A DNA stretch of 64,000 nucleotides from Flavobacterium proteolyticum. Lineage in GTDB: Bacteria; Bacteroidota; Bacteroidia; Flavobacteriales; Flavobacteriaceae. Location of the stretch: assembly GCF_015223105.1 (NCBI RefSeq), contig NZ_JADFTZ010000002.1, positions 124,001 through 188,000 of the forward strand, written 5' to 3'. Below are positions 35,497 to 43,889 of the stretch, one piece after another. The notes beneath the pieces were generated by a model that was not told where the DNA came from, ran no database searches, and was given only the letters and a program-made list of their open reading frames with translations. The number at the start of each line of letters is the position of its first letter. Positions within the stretch are counted from its first letter, which is position 1. Made by a program: the position numbers and the translations under genes.

Positions 35497-36321
35497 ATAA
35501 TTAAATCCTACATAAAATTCCTTTTCCATTCCAAAAACGAACATGGAGTGCATTCGCCATTTGTGTTTGATTTAGTTACGAAATGTTTTTATGACAACAC
35601 CAAATATCCAGAATACGAAACCTTAAAATCGTATAGAAAATCGCTTTTAGAAAATAAAAACACGATTGAAGTAACCGATTTTGGTGCTGGTTCACGAGTT
35701 TTTAAATCAAATACCAGAGCAATTTCAAAAATCGCACAAACCGCTGGAATTACTCCAAAAAATGCAGAACTACTTTTTAGAATTGTTCGTTATTTTCAAC
35801 CAAAAAGCGTTTTAGAAATTGGCACTTCATTAGGATTGGCTACTTCTGCACTTTCATTGGGAAATAAAAATTCGGACATTATCACTTTAGAAGGTTGTCC
35901 AAATACGCAAAAGCAAGCGCAAGTTCAATTGCAAAGTCAAGAACAAAATTCAAATTTTCAAAATATTGAATTTATTAACACCGAATTTTCAAGTTATTTC
36001 AAAACCCTTAACCTTTCACCCATCACCCATCACCTAATCTATTTCGATGGCAATCATTCCAAAAAAGCGACTTTAGATTATTTTGAAGCCTTACTTCCAA
36101 CGAATTCAAATGATTCCGTTTGGATATTCGATGACATCCATTGGTCAGCTGATATGGAAGAAGCTTGGGAAATCATAAAAAATCATCCAAAAGTTTCGGT
36201 TACAATTGATACGTTTCAATGGGGAATTGTGTTTTTTAGATCCGAACAAGAAAAGGAACATTTCATCATCAATCCAAATAAAACCATAAGTTCGCATTTG
36301 TTTGAAAGAATTCGTTTTTAG
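35491..36321 (+). CDS. Class I SAM-dependent methyltransferase
   Basis: 276 residues from GTG 35491 (no ATG or other start nearby). Starts IKSYIKFLFHSKNEHGVHSPFVFDLVTKCFY, a conserved Bacteroidota opening. The SAM-binding part has SVLEIGTSLGLATSALSLGN, then LEGCPN and YFDGNHSKKATLDYFE with IFDDIHWS, like O-methyltransferase family 3/24. Substrate unknown. The reading frame includes a heptad repeat array at 36004-36038, coding for NPxNLSPITHHL-like residues, that is otherwise seen in spacers. Confidence 0.85.
   Translation: MTIIKSYIKFLFHSKNEHGVHSPFVFDLVTKCFYDNTKYPEYETLKSYRKSLLENKNTIEVTDFGAGSRVFKSNTRAISKIAQTAGITPKNAELLFRIVRYFQPKSVLEIGTSLGLATSALSLGNKNSDIITLEGCPNTQKQAQVQLQSQEQNSNFQNIEFINTEFSSYFKTLNLSPITHHLIYFDGNHSKKATLDYFEALLPTNSNDSVWIFDDIHWSADMEEAWEIIKNHPKVSVTIDTFQWGIVFFRSEQEKEHFIINPNKTISSHLFERIRF
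36004..36038 (+). repeat. Heptad array inside the methyltransferase coding region
   Basis: ACCCTTA, ACCTTTC, ACCCATC, ACCCATC, ACCTAAT in unbroken 7-base phase. The words match the spacer array near 63.45 kb (CCCATTA on the minus strand). Five heptads total 35 bases, so they do not form whole codons as a unit. Confidence 0.7.
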
Positions 36322-36369
36322 TTGTAACAAAATCCTTTCTTTTTCTACTTATAATAGAATCGGAATTTA

Positions 36370-36411
36370 AAACTTCTGAAATCATAATTCGTTAATCAAC
36401 ATTCGACATTC
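36370..36411 (+). repeat. Heptad array directly before the orphan ABC ATPase start
   Basis: Six heptads all ending in TC: AAACTTC, TGAAATC, ATAATTC, GTTAATC, AACATTC, GACATTC. The array ends three bases before the ATG at 36415. Confidence 0.7.
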
Positions 36412-36414
36412 AAA

Positions 36415-37116
36415 ATGGCAAATCCGTTAATTAAAATAACCAATATCAAAAGAGATTTTCCTTTAGGAAACGAAATCGTGTATGTGTTAAAAGGTATCGA
36501 TTTAGAAATCAATAAAGGCGAATATGTAGCGTTGATGGGACCTTCAGGTTCTGGAAAATCCACTTTGATGAATATTTTGGGTTGTTTAGACACACCAACT
36601 TCTGGAACTTACATTTTGAACGGAAAACACGTAAGTGAAATGCAAGACGATGAATTGGCAGGAATTCGTAATAAAGAAATTGGATTCGTTTTTCAAACGT
36701 TTAACTTAATGCCAAGAACAACGGCTTTGGATAATGTAGCTTTACCAATGGTGTATGCTGGTCATTCCAAATCAGAACGTGTTGAAAGAGCTACTGAAGT
36801 ATTGACACAAGTAGGACTTCAAGACCGTATGGATCACAAACCGAATCAGTTATCGGGTGGTCAACGTCAGCGTGTTGCGGTTGCGAGAGCTTTAGTTAAC
36901 AAGCCTTCTATCATTTTAGCCGATGAGCCAACTGGAAACTTAGACAGTAAAACTTCAGTGGAAATCATGAATTTATTCAACGAAATTCATGCCAACGGAA
37001 ATACGGTAATCTTAGTAACTCACGAAGAAGATATTGCAGCTTATGCCCATAGAATCATCCGTTTACGAGACGGACTTATTGAAAGTGATTCACAAAATCC
37101 GAATATTAAAAAGTAA
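36415..37116 (+). CDS. ABC transporter ATP-binding protein, LolD/MacB type
   Basis: 233 residues, one ABC domain. Walker [11 protein letters not shown]-loop [16 protein letters not shown], signature [15 protein letters not shown], Walker [14 protein letters not shown]. This is the MacB/LolD/FtsE-like subfamily, which works with FtsX-like permeases on lipoproteins, peptides or cell-wall control. No permease gene is adjacent: the next gene is a MATE exporter behind a terminator. The permease partner must be elsewhere. Confidence 0.9.
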   Translation: MANPLIKITNIKRDFPLGNEIVYVLKGIDLEINKGEYVALMGPSGSGKSTLMNILGCLDTPTSGTYILNGKHVSEMQDDELAGIRNKEIGFVFQTFNLMPRTTALDNVALPMVYAGHSKSERVERATEVLTQVGLQDRMDHKPNQLSGGQRQRVAVARALVNKPSIILADEPTGNLDSKTSVEIMNLFNEIHANGNTVILVTHEEDIAAYAHRIIRLRDGLIESDSQNPNIKK

Positions 37117-37134
37117 GTAAAACCAAATATTTTT

Positions 37135-37170
37135 AAACCTGTCTCGACTTCAAATCCTGACAGGTTTTTT
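37135..37170 (+). terminator. Terminator after the orphan ABC ATPase gene
   Basis: AAACCTGTC (37135-37143) pairs with GACAGGTTT (37159-37167), followed by a T-run. The loop contains TCGACTT, also found in the hairpin at 49102-49120. Confidence 0.85.
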
Positions 37171-37171
37171 C

Positions 37172-37200
37172 TTGAAATCCTTTTCAAATTATTACCTTTG
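37172..37200 (+). promoter_or_regulatory. Promoter of the MATE gene
   Basis: TTG at 37172-37174 and TACCTTTG at 37193-37200 are separated by 18 bases. The box lies 15 bases before ATG 37216. It starts right after the preceding terminator and shows that the TTG at 37198 is part of the promoter, not a start codon. Confidence 0.75.
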
Positions 37201-37215
37201 CTCAAAATTGCCAAA

Positions 37216-38625
37216 ATGACATTTTCCGACTACTCTAAAGAATTTTCACATAATTTAAAACTCGCCTACCCTATTATTTTAGGAATGTTAGGTCATACCG
37301 TTGTGGGAATTGTTGATAATATTATGGTTGGAAAATTAGGCCCAACCGAATTAGCGGCGGTTTCATTAGGAAACAGTTTTGTATTCATCGCCATGTCATT
37401 AGGTATTGGATTTTCAACGGCCATTACGCCTTTAGTAGCGGAATCAGATGGAAAAAATGATGTCGCTGGCGGTCGTTCTGCGTTTCATCATGGCTTGTAT
37501 TTGTGTACGATTTTAGGTATCGCATTATTTACCTTAATTTTCTTTTCGAAACCCCTTATTGCTTACATGGGCCAACCTGAAGCTGTGGTAGAAATGGCAA
37601 AACCTTATTTAGATATTGTTGGTTTTTCGTTGATTCCGTTAATTATGTACCAAGCGTACAAACAATTTGCGGATGGTTTAAGCGAAACGAAATATTCCAT
37701 GTGGGCAACCATTATTGGAAATATTACCAATGTGGTTATCAACTATTTTTTAATCTACGGAATTTGGATTTTTCCACAATTAGGTATTGTTGGTGCAGCT
37801 ATTGGAACTATCGCTTCTCGTTTTGTGATGTTAGGTTTTATGCACTACATGATGAAACTAAAACCAAAATTCCATCCCTATTTTAAAGGTTTTAGCTTGA
37901 AAGAAATTAAGAAGGAAGTCAACCAAAAAATCATTAAAATTGGAATGCCTTCTGCCATGCAAATGTTCTTTGAAGTTGCTTTATTTACTGGAGCCATTTG
38001 GTTATGTGGAATGATTGGAACAACTAGTCAAGCAGCGAATCAAATTGCGTTGAGTTTGGCTTCATTAACCTTTATGTTTGCTATGGGATTAAGTGTTACA
38101 GCGATGATTCGTATTGGAAACCAAAAAGGATTAGAAGATTATGTTACCTTACGAAAAGTTGCAATTTCCATCTTCTTATTAACGATAATAATTGAAGTCG
38201 TTTTCGCACTTTTATTTGTGGCTTTACATACTATTTTACCTTATATTTTTGTAGATATCAATGATGTAAAAAACCTAACCCAAAACTTAGAAGTAATCGC
38301 AATTTCGGCTAATTTACTTTTGGTAGCTGCTGTTTTTCAAATTTCCGATGGCTTACAAGTTGTAGTTTTAGGAGCACTTCGCGGTTTGCAAGATGCAAAA
38401 ATCCCAATGTATATTACATTTGTAGCGTATTGGGTAATTGGTTTTCCTATTTCTATTTATTTAGGATTAGAAACCGAATTAAAAGCTGTTGGTGTGTGGA
38501 TTGGACTTTTAGCCGGATTAACAGCTGCCGCATTATTTTTGTATATTCGATTTAATTACTTAACGAAAAAACTAGTTCAAGGGCAAACCAATCCCGAAGC
38601 TTCGGGACAAGTTCAATTACAATAA
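37216..38625 (+). CDS. MATE family multidrug/cation exporter
   Basis: 469 residues from ATG 37216, twelve predicted membrane helices. The N half has LAYPIILGMLGHTVVGIVDNIMVGKLGPTELAAVSLGNS and the C half KIGMPSAMQMFFEVALFTGAIWLCGMIG, the two MATE repeats. It exports cationic drugs or toxic compounds using Na+ or H+. The last 16 residues (VQGQTNPEASGQVQLQ) are a polar tail partly encoded by a perfect 16-base palindrome. The next small gene follows after 26 bases. Confidence 0.93.
   Translation: MTFSDYSKEFSHNLKLAYPIILGMLGHTVVGIVDNIMVGKLGPTELAAVSLGNSFVFIAMSLGIGFSTAITPLVAESDGKNDVAGGRSAFHHGLYLCTILGIALFTLIFFSKPLIAYMGQPEAVVEMAKPYLDIVGFSLIPLIMYQAYKQFADGLSETKYSMWATIIGNITNVVINYFLIYGIWIFPQLGIVGAAIGTIASRFVMLGFMHYMMKLKPKFHPYFKGFSLKEIKKEVNQKIIKIGMPSAMQMFFEVALFTGAIWLCGMIGTTSQAANQIALSLASLTFMFAMGLSVTAMIRIGNQKGLEDYVTLRKVAISIFLLTIIIEVVFALLFVALHTILPYIFVDINDVKNLTQNLEVIAISANLLLVAAVFQISDGLQVVVLGALRGLQDAKIPMYITFVAYWVIGFPISIYLGLETELKAVGVWIGLLAGLTAAALFLYIRFNYLTKKLVQGQTNPEASGQVQLQ
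38592..38607. repeat. Perfect 16-base palindrome in the 3' end of the MATE gene
   Basis: TCCCGAAGCTTCGGGA is a perfect inverted repeat without loop, GC-rich against an A/T-rich background. It codes for PEASG in the C-terminal tail and looks like a small mobile palindrome (REP-like unit) that lengthened the reading frame. Confidence 0.6.
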
Positions 38626-38651
38626 TAAAAAGAAATTTAAAACATAAAAAC

Positions 38652-38882
38652 ATGAACTTACCAAAATTTGTTATCGGAGATAATACCGATTTTCCAGAAG
38701 ATATTTTCGTAATCCATTTAGAATATCCAAGATTTGTAATCAATTTAAAAGATGACGAAGTAGAATTTTTAGAAGACATCGAAGAAGAAGACGAAAAAGA
38801 ATTGGAATCTGAAATGGAACATTTAATTACCATTGCTGGAGAATTCTACGATAGAGAAATTGAAAGATACGAGCAAGAATAG
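38652..38882 (+). CDS. Small acidic conserved protein
   Basis: 76 residues, very acidic, with a patch DIEEEDEKELESEMEHL in the centre and FPRFVI/YPRFVINL-like strands before it. It looks like a soluble cytoplasmic protein of the Flavobacteriaceae. I do not recognise a function. It follows the MATE gene by 26 bases and precedes another unknown gene by 14, so it may be part of that transcript. Confidence 0.65.
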   Translation: MNLPKFVIGDNTDFPEDIFVIHLEYPRFVINLKDDEVEFLEDIEEEDEKELESEMEHLITIAGEFYDREIERYEQE

Positions 38883-38896
38883 TATATTTTCTTTAA

Positions 38897-39265
38897 ATGG
38901 CTTACCTAGGAAAAGATCTTTTAAATTTAGTTAAATTTCATTGTGGTGAACTAATCGATTTTAATTCTCAACTTGAAATTCAAACTTTAAAAGTTTACAA
39001 ACATAAAAAGAAAGATAAGTTATTGAAATACAAAAATTATTTTCTGTATTTAGCTGAAAATGATTTTATAAATTATGAAGAAAATTCCATTCAAGTTTTT
39101 TTGATAAGTAATTTTACAACCAAAAGACATTCTATTGGTGTAATTGAATTTCAACATTTTGCAAATGGTTTGAAAGAAGAAAAGTTAATCTTATTTTATG
39201 AAACAACTAAATTTTGGAAGAAACTTTTGATTTCAAAATATAATGAAATAGCGACTAATTACTAA
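38897..39265 (+). CDS. Hypothetical protein, C-terminus built from repeat array
   Basis: 122 residues, mixed alpha/beta, lysine- and phenylalanine-rich, no signal peptide or membrane segment. No motif recognised. The last codons (ATNY and the TAA) lie in the heptad array 39249-39290: the TAA is the start of a TAATCAC unit. Start ATG 14 bases after the acidic protein gene suggests cotranscription. Confidence 0.6.
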   Translation: MAYLGKDLLNLVKFHCGELIDFNSQLEIQTLKVYKHKKKDKLLKYKNYFLYLAENDFINYEENSIQVFLISNFTTKRHSIGVIEFQHFANGLKEEKLILFYETTKFWKKLLISKYNEIATNY

Positions 39266-39290
39266 TCACTTTTCACTAATTACTATTTAT
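39249..39290. repeat. Heptad array across the convergent ends of the hypothetical gene and meaB
   Basis: TAGCGAC, TAATTAC, TAATCAC, TTTTCAC, TAATTAC, TATTTAT in 7-base phase. TAATTAC, TAATCAC-like and TAGCRAC heptads are shared with the array at 29546-29608. It contains the stop codon of the plus-strand gene and that of meaB. Confidence 0.75.
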
Positions 39291-40419
39291 TAAAATACTG
39301 TTCCAACAAATGCATAGCCGCTGCAAAAGGTGAAATTTCATTGTTTTGAACGGCTATTTTGTTTTCTTCTAAGAGTTGCATGATATTCGGATGATTGTAA
39401 AAGTGCGATTTCAATTGTTCGTTTATCGTTTCCATCATCCAAAATTGGTTTTGATTCTGACGCTTTTCTTCGAAATAGTGATTCGATTTTACCAGTTCGA
39501 AATACTCGGAAATGATTTCCCAAATCGCATCAATCCCTGTTTTTTCGTAAGCACTACAAGTCGTCACTTTAGGAATCCAACCCGAAGATTTAGCAGGAAA
39601 TAAATGCAAAGCTCTATTGAATTCGGTTTTCGCTAATTTGGCTTTCGCAACATTATCACCATCAGCTTTATTGATTACGATTGTATCCGCCATTTCCATG
39701 ATACCACGTTTGATGCCTTGTAATTCATCGCCAGCGCCTGAAATTTTCAACAACAAAAAGAAATCAACCATACTGTGAACAGCGGTTTCGCTTTGCCCTA
39801 CTCCAACGGTTTCAATAATAATCGTATCAAATCCACAAGCTTCACACAAAATAATAGTCTCTCGAGTTTTTCTAGCAACACCTCCTAATGTATCGCCAGA
39901 AGCACTTGGTCGGATATAAGCGTTTTCATCTTTTACCAATTCTTCCATTCGGGTTTTGTCGCCCAAAATACTACCGTGACTGATAGACGAACTCGGGTCA
40001 ACAGCCAAAACAGCCACTTTCTTTCCGATGGAAGTTAAATATTTTCCAAAAGCTTCGATAAATGTACTTTTTCCAACACCTGGAACACCCGTAATTCCAA
40101 TTCGCACCGAATTATTGGCATGTGGCAAACATCCTTTTATGACTTCATTCGCTTTGGCTAAATGTTCAGGATTCGTGCTTTCGACTAAAGTAATGGCACG
40201 ACTTAAAGCCGTTTTGTCTCCTTTTAAAATTCCAGCAATCAATTCCTCTGCCGAAGGTTGTTTTCTTCGGAATTGTTGAATTTGATGTGCGACAACACTA
40301 CTCAATGTTTCGGGTTGCTCCACGCCGTGAATTTCTGAAAGTGCCGATTTTTTATTTGGTGTTTTCAAAAGGAATTTTGCTTTGTGTAAAAATACAAAAA
40401 ATGTAGGAATATAAAACAT
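39283..40419 (-). CDS. meaB: Methylmalonyl-CoA mutase-associated GTPase MeaB
   Basis: 378 residues from ATG 40419. An internal TTG at 40368 would give MKTPNKKSALSEIHGV and a length nearer the family, so the hydrophobic 17-residue N-terminal extension is doubtful. G3E-type GTPase: P-loop GVPGVGKST, switch region VDPSSSISHGSILGDKTRM, ETVGVGQSE and NKADGDN. It loads and protects adenosylcobalamin in methylmalonyl-CoA mutase. No mutase subunits are in the window. A cobalamin adenosyltransferase lies 8 kb away, and propionyl-CoA carboxylase-type genes lie at 3-6 kb. Confidence 0.92.
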   Translation of the reverse strand: MFYIPTFFVFLHKAKFLLKTPNKKSALSEIHGVEQPETLSSVVAHQIQQFRRKQPSAEELIAGILKGDKTALSRAITLVESTNPEHLAKANEVIKGCLPHANNSVRIGITGVPGVGKSTFIEAFGKYLTSIGKKVAVLAVDPSSSISHGSILGDKTRMEELVKDENAYIRPSASGDTLGGVARKTRETIILCEACGFDTIIIETVGVGQSETAVHSMVDFFLLLKISGAGDELQGIKRGIMEMADTIVINKADGDNVAKAKLAKTEFNRALHLFPAKSSGWIPKVTTCSAYEKTGIDAIWEIISEYFELVKSNHYFEEKRQNQNQFWMMETINEQLKSHFYNHPNIMQLLEENKIAVQNNEISPFAAAMHLLEQYFNK

Positions 40420-40438
40420 CGAAATCTCAGGGTTTAAT

Positions 40439-40446
40439 TACCTTTG
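40439..40446 (+). promoter_or_regulatory. -7 box of the AEC transporter gene
   Basis: TACCTTTG, an exact TAnnTTTG, 19 bases before ATG 40466. The leader between them has two heptads, ATTCTCG and ATTTTCG, then ACAT. Confidence 0.6.
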
Positions 40447-40465
40447 TATTCTCGATTTTCGACAT

Positions 40466-41377
40466 ATGGAAAACATCATTCTATTATTTTTATGTTTGAT
40501 TTTAGGTGTTGCGCTTCAAAAAGTACCGCAATTTCCTAAAAACGCGTATCAAAGTTTGAATCAATACGTGATTTACGTTTCGCTTCCAGCTTTGGCGTTG
40601 TATTATATTCCGAAAATTACGATTTCATTAGCATTGCTTTATCCAATTGGCGTTGCATGGTTAGGTTTCGGATTATCGTTTGTATTTTTCTATAGTTTAG
40701 GCACCTATATGAAATGGTCGAAAAAGTTAATCGGCTGTTTGATTTTGACAGGAGGATTGAGTAATACTTCTTTCGTAGGATTTCCAATTATCGAAGCTTT
40801 GTATGGTGCAGAAGCATTAAAAACCGCCATCATAGTTGACCAACCGGGTTCGTTTGTAGTCGTAACCACTTTAGGAATTTTAGTCGCAGCAAGTTTTTCA
40901 AGAGGCAATTTAAGTACTTCTGAAATTTTGATGAAAATTGTAAAATTTCCACCTTTTATTGCTTTTACGATTGCGCTTTGTTGCACACTATTTTCACTTG
41001 AATTTCCAGAAGCATTACAAAACTCGTTTTTAAGAATTGGAAACACCGTAACTCCAGTTGCTTTAGTAGCTGTTGGATTGCAATTAAAAATTGATACGCG
41101 AAGCAAACATTGGCGTTTTCTAACTTTAGGCTTACTTTTCAAATTGATTTTAATGCCCGCTTTTTTCTTTTTGCTATACAAAATCGTATTAAACGGAAAA
41201 GGATTAGAAATAGATGTTTCTATCATGGAATCTGCGATGGCGCCAATGATTACGGGAGCAATTTTAGCTTCTAATTATGGATTAAAACCGAAATTAAGTA
41301 GTATGATGATTGGGATTGGAATTCCGTTGTCGTTGTTTACGGTTGCTATTTGGTATTGGATTCTAAAAATAATTTAA
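40466..41377 (+). CDS. AEC family permease (auxin efflux carrier-like)
   Basis: 303 residues, about ten membrane helices. N-terminal ILGVALQKVPQFPKNAYQSLNQYVIYVSLPALAL and central GGLSNTSFVGFPIIEALYG (the discontinuous helix region), and C-terminal ESAMAPMITGAILASNYGL (second half). AEC members move carboxylates, amino acids or related anions. The substrate is unknown. It is followed by the FAD-linked oxidase after a 177-base spacer that holds a repeat element. Confidence 0.87.
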   Translation: MENIILLFLCLILGVALQKVPQFPKNAYQSLNQYVIYVSLPALALYYIPKITISLALLYPIGVAWLGFGLSFVFFYSLGTYMKWSKKLIGCLILTGGLSNTSFVGFPIIEALYGAEALKTAIIVDQPGSFVVVTTLGILVAASFSRGNLSTSEILMKIVKFPPFIAFTIALCCTLFSLEFPEALQNSFLRIGNTVTPVALVAVGLQLKIDTRSKHWRFLTLGLLFKLILMPAFFFLLYKIVLNGKGLEIDVSIMESAMAPMITGAILASNYGLKPKLSSMMIGIGIPLSLFTVAIWYWILKII

Positions 41378-41417
41378 ACACTATAGTTACATTAGTTTTG
41401 CTTTACGTTTAGTTAGT

Positions 41418-41510
41418 CGTTTCGCTTTATATAGTTTACATAGTCGAAATCCTATAAATTTAGGATTCTCATATGACTTATATGTTTAAATTCCTATGTA
41501 CCTATGTGTT
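41418..41510. repeat. Spacer repeat element, copy A (octad type)
   Basis: The 26-base block 41418-41443 (CGTTTCGCTTTATA...ACATAG) matches 44562-44587 at 21 of 26 positions. At 41493-41508 two octads CCTATGTA, CCTATGTG are followed by TT, as in copy B (CTATGTGA, CTATGTGT at 44601-44616). The spacer 41378-41554 shows no other feature than this and a weak TATCTTTA box near 41529. Confidence 0.6.
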
Positions 41511-41554
41511 AAAAACAACACACATTTATTATCTTTACACTTCAATTTTACACT

Positions 41555-42952
41555 ATGAATCCTGAAATATTACTTGCGCTTGAAAACATTGTAGGTTCAG
41601 CTTATATTTTTACTGATGAAGCTACTCGAAAAAAGTATGGTCACGATGAAACGGAAGATTTGAGTTTTCCGCCTCATGTTGTGGTGAAACCTGCGAATAC
41701 AGAAGAAGTTGCGCAAATTTTAAAAGTTTCCAACACTTATAAAATTCCGACTACGCCAATTGGTGCGCGTACAGGTTTGAGTGGCGGTGCTTTATCGATT
41801 TATGGTGGCATTGCGATTTCAATGGAGCGATTCAATCAAATTATTGAAATTGATGAACAAAATTTACAAGTTACTACAGAACCTGGTGTAATTACTCAAG
41901 TTTTAAGAGAAGCGGTTGCCGAAAAAGGCTTGTTTTACCCAGTAGATCCAAGTAGTATGGGAAGTTGCTTTATTGGTGGAAATATTGCAGAAAATTCAGG
42001 TGGTGCGAGAGCTTTGAAATATGGTGTTACGAAAGATTATGTCTTAAATTTAGAAGTCGTTTTACCAACAGGTGATATCATTTGGACAGGTGCTAATACC
42101 TTGAAAAATTCGACAGGTTATAATTTGACGCAATTGATGGTGGGTAGTGAAGGAACTTTGGGAATTGTGACTAAAATTGTATTGAAATTATTACCTCAAA
42201 ACAAACATAACGTATTGCTTTTGGTTCCGTTTTATAAAGCTGAGCAAGCATGTGAAGCGGTTTCAGCGATTTTTAGAGCAGGAATTGTACCAAGTGCTTT
42301 AGAGTTTATGGAACGCGATGCAATTGATTGGACGTTGAAATTTGTCGATGGTTTGAATGTGGAAGTAAAAGACAACGTTCAAGCGCATTTGTTGATTGAA
42401 GTAGATGGGAATTACCCAGAAATTTTAATGCAAGAAGCCGAACAAATTTTGGCAGTAGTAGAACAATTTGAAATAGATGAAGTATTATTTGCCGATACTG
42501 AAGAACAAAAAAATGCGCTTTGGAAAATGCGTCGTTCTGTTGCAGAAGCAGTAAAAGCAAATTCGATTTATAAAGAAGAAGATACGGTAGTTCCAAGATA
42601 TGAATTGCCTAAATTATTAAAAGGCATCAAAGAAATTGGAACGAAATATGGTTTCCAATCGGTGTGTTATGGACATGCTGGTGATGGTAATTTACATGTA
42701 AACATCATCAAAGGCAACATGTCTGATGACAATTGGAAAACGGAAGTTCCTAAAGGAATTCGTGAAATTTTTGAATTAACGGTTGGTTTAAAAGGAACGC
42801 TTTCTGGCGAACACGGTATTGGTTTAGTACAAAAAAACTACATGGATATTGCGTTTTCAAAAGTACATTTAGAATTAATGGAGCGCATCAAAGCCATTTT
42901 TGACCCAAATAATGTGTTGAATCCTGGGAAGATTTTTCCTGATGGGGAATAG
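41555..42952 (+). CDS. FAD-linked oxidase, GlcD/D-lactate dehydrogenase type
   Basis: 465 residues. PCMH-type FAD domain (about 35-215) with PTTPIGARTGLSGGAL, IEIDEQNLQVTTEPGV, VDPSSMGSCFIGGNIAENSGGARALKYGVT and GSEGTLGIVTKI. C-terminal cap domain has CYGHAGDGNLHVNI (metal-binding HxxxxxxH type) and LSGEHGIG. It oxidises a 2-hydroxy acid (glycolate, D-lactate or D-2-hydroxyglutarate) and feeds electrons to quinone or ferredoxin partners. No glcE/glcF is adjacent, so it is a single-chain enzyme. Confidence 0.9.
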   Translation: MNPEILLALENIVGSAYIFTDEATRKKYGHDETEDLSFPPHVVVKPANTEEVAQILKVSNTYKIPTTPIGARTGLSGGALSIYGGIAISMERFNQIIEIDEQNLQVTTEPGVITQVLREAVAEKGLFYPVDPSSMGSCFIGGNIAENSGGARALKYGVTKDYVLNLEVVLPTGDIIWTGANTLKNSTGYNLTQLMVGSEGTLGIVTKIVLKLLPQNKHNVLLLVPFYKAEQACEAVSAIFRAGIVPSALEFMERDAIDWTLKFVDGLNVEVKDNVQAHLLIEVDGNYPEILMQEAEQILAVVEQFEIDEVLFADTEEQKNALWKMRRSVAEAVKANSIYKEEDTVVPRYELPKLLKGIKEIGTKYGFQSVCYGHAGDGNLHVNIIKGNMSDDNWKTEVPKGIREIFELTVGLKGTLSGEHGIGLVQKNYMDIAFSKVHLELMERIKAIFDPNNVLNPGKIFPDGE

Positions 42953-42982
42953 ATTATAAAGAATATTGACACAGAATTTCTC

Positions 42983-43462
42983 TTATTTTTGAAAATATGA
43001 TTCAATAATTAATTCATCTTTTGTAATAATATCTCTAATGCTTGAATTCCATTCAATTAACCATTGTGCAGCATAAGTTCCTGCTCCATCAGAAAAGATA
43101 CATTTGAGAAGATGATGATTTTCTCCACTATGAATTATTTTAAAAAAATTAACATTTAATTGATCTCCTGTCCAAGGATTATACATATTGTCAACTTGTA
43201 AATTATAACTTTTATCTTTAATTTTAAGTGTAGCTTTAATCAATTGATATTTTGGAATTTCACCATCAGAACCGAATAAAGGAGAATCATTAATTCCTAA
43301 AACAAAACCGTTCTTTATCTCGAGTTTATTTATTTCAGGATTAAATTTTTCTCTAACAAGTTGTAACGAAGTAATGCTATCAATTTTAATATTTGCAGAA
43401 TTTACTTGCCCATGAGAAAAAAAAGAACAAAACAACAATAAAATTATAAAATAACTCTTCAT
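42983..43462 (-). CDS. Secreted hypothetical protein
   Basis: 159 residues with a signal peptide of about 18 residues (MKSYFIILLLFCSFFSHG). The mature part is beta-rich with GDQLNVNFFKIIHSGENHHLLKC and ends IRDIITKDELIIESYFQK. No family recognised. It lies 24 bases downstream of the next minus-strand gene and may share its transcript. Confidence 0.6.
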   Translation of the reverse strand: MKSYFIILLLFCSFFSHGQVNSANIKIDSITSLQLVREKFNPEINKLEIKNGFVLGINDSPLFGSDGEIPKYQLIKATLKIKDKSYNLQVDNMYNPWTGDQLNVNFFKIIHSGENHHLLKCIFSDGAGTYAAQWLIEWNSSIRDIITKDELIIESYFQK

Positions 43463-43486
43463 AAGAATTCTATTATTTAACTATAA

Positions 43487-43888
43487 TTATCTATTTAAAA
43501 ACTCCAATAAATTCGCATCCGCATTTTTAAATGTTGGGGGTTGTTCGATAATACTTGCGGCACGTTTTTTGTTTAATTTCATGGTAATATCAGCTTCGGT
43601 AGTAAATAACAAAGCAGATAAAAACGGGTTGTTGATGTGCGGAATTAACTCTGCTTCTAAATCGTCTAGTTTGCAGATTTTTACCAATTCTTGCTTTTCT
43701 GTCGTGTAAATTTTATATGTCATTGACAATTTTAAGATATTGTCTTCTACGATGGTTTTTACATAAATGTTTTGTAATTCGGGTTTTCCAACGGTTTTAG
43801 CAAGGGTTAATTTAGCAAAAGTTCCATCTGCAATACTTGCTCTAACTTGGTTGAAAAATTCGGTATAGGTGATATTATTTTCGTTCAT
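43487..43888 (-). CDS. Hypothetical protein resembling the N-terminal domain of a methyltransferase family
   Basis: 133 residues, soluble. The phrases FNQVRASIADGTFAKLTLAKTVGKPELQNIYVK and FLSALLFTTEADITMKLNKKRAAS resemble, from memory, the N-terminal domain of Bacteroidota proteins that continue into a class I SAM methyltransferase. Here that second domain is absent and the frame ends cleanly at the stop. It may be a truncated paralog or a genuine stand-alone domain. The family name was not checked. One base separates the stop of the upstream gene from its start. Confidence 0.5.
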   Translation of the reverse strand: MNENNITYTEFFNQVRASIADGTFAKLTLAKTVGKPELQNIYVKTIVEDNILKLSMTYKIYTTEKQELVKICKLDDLEAELIPHINNPFLSALLFTTEADITMKLNKKRAASIIEQPPTFKNADANLLEFLNR

Positions 43889-43889
43889 A

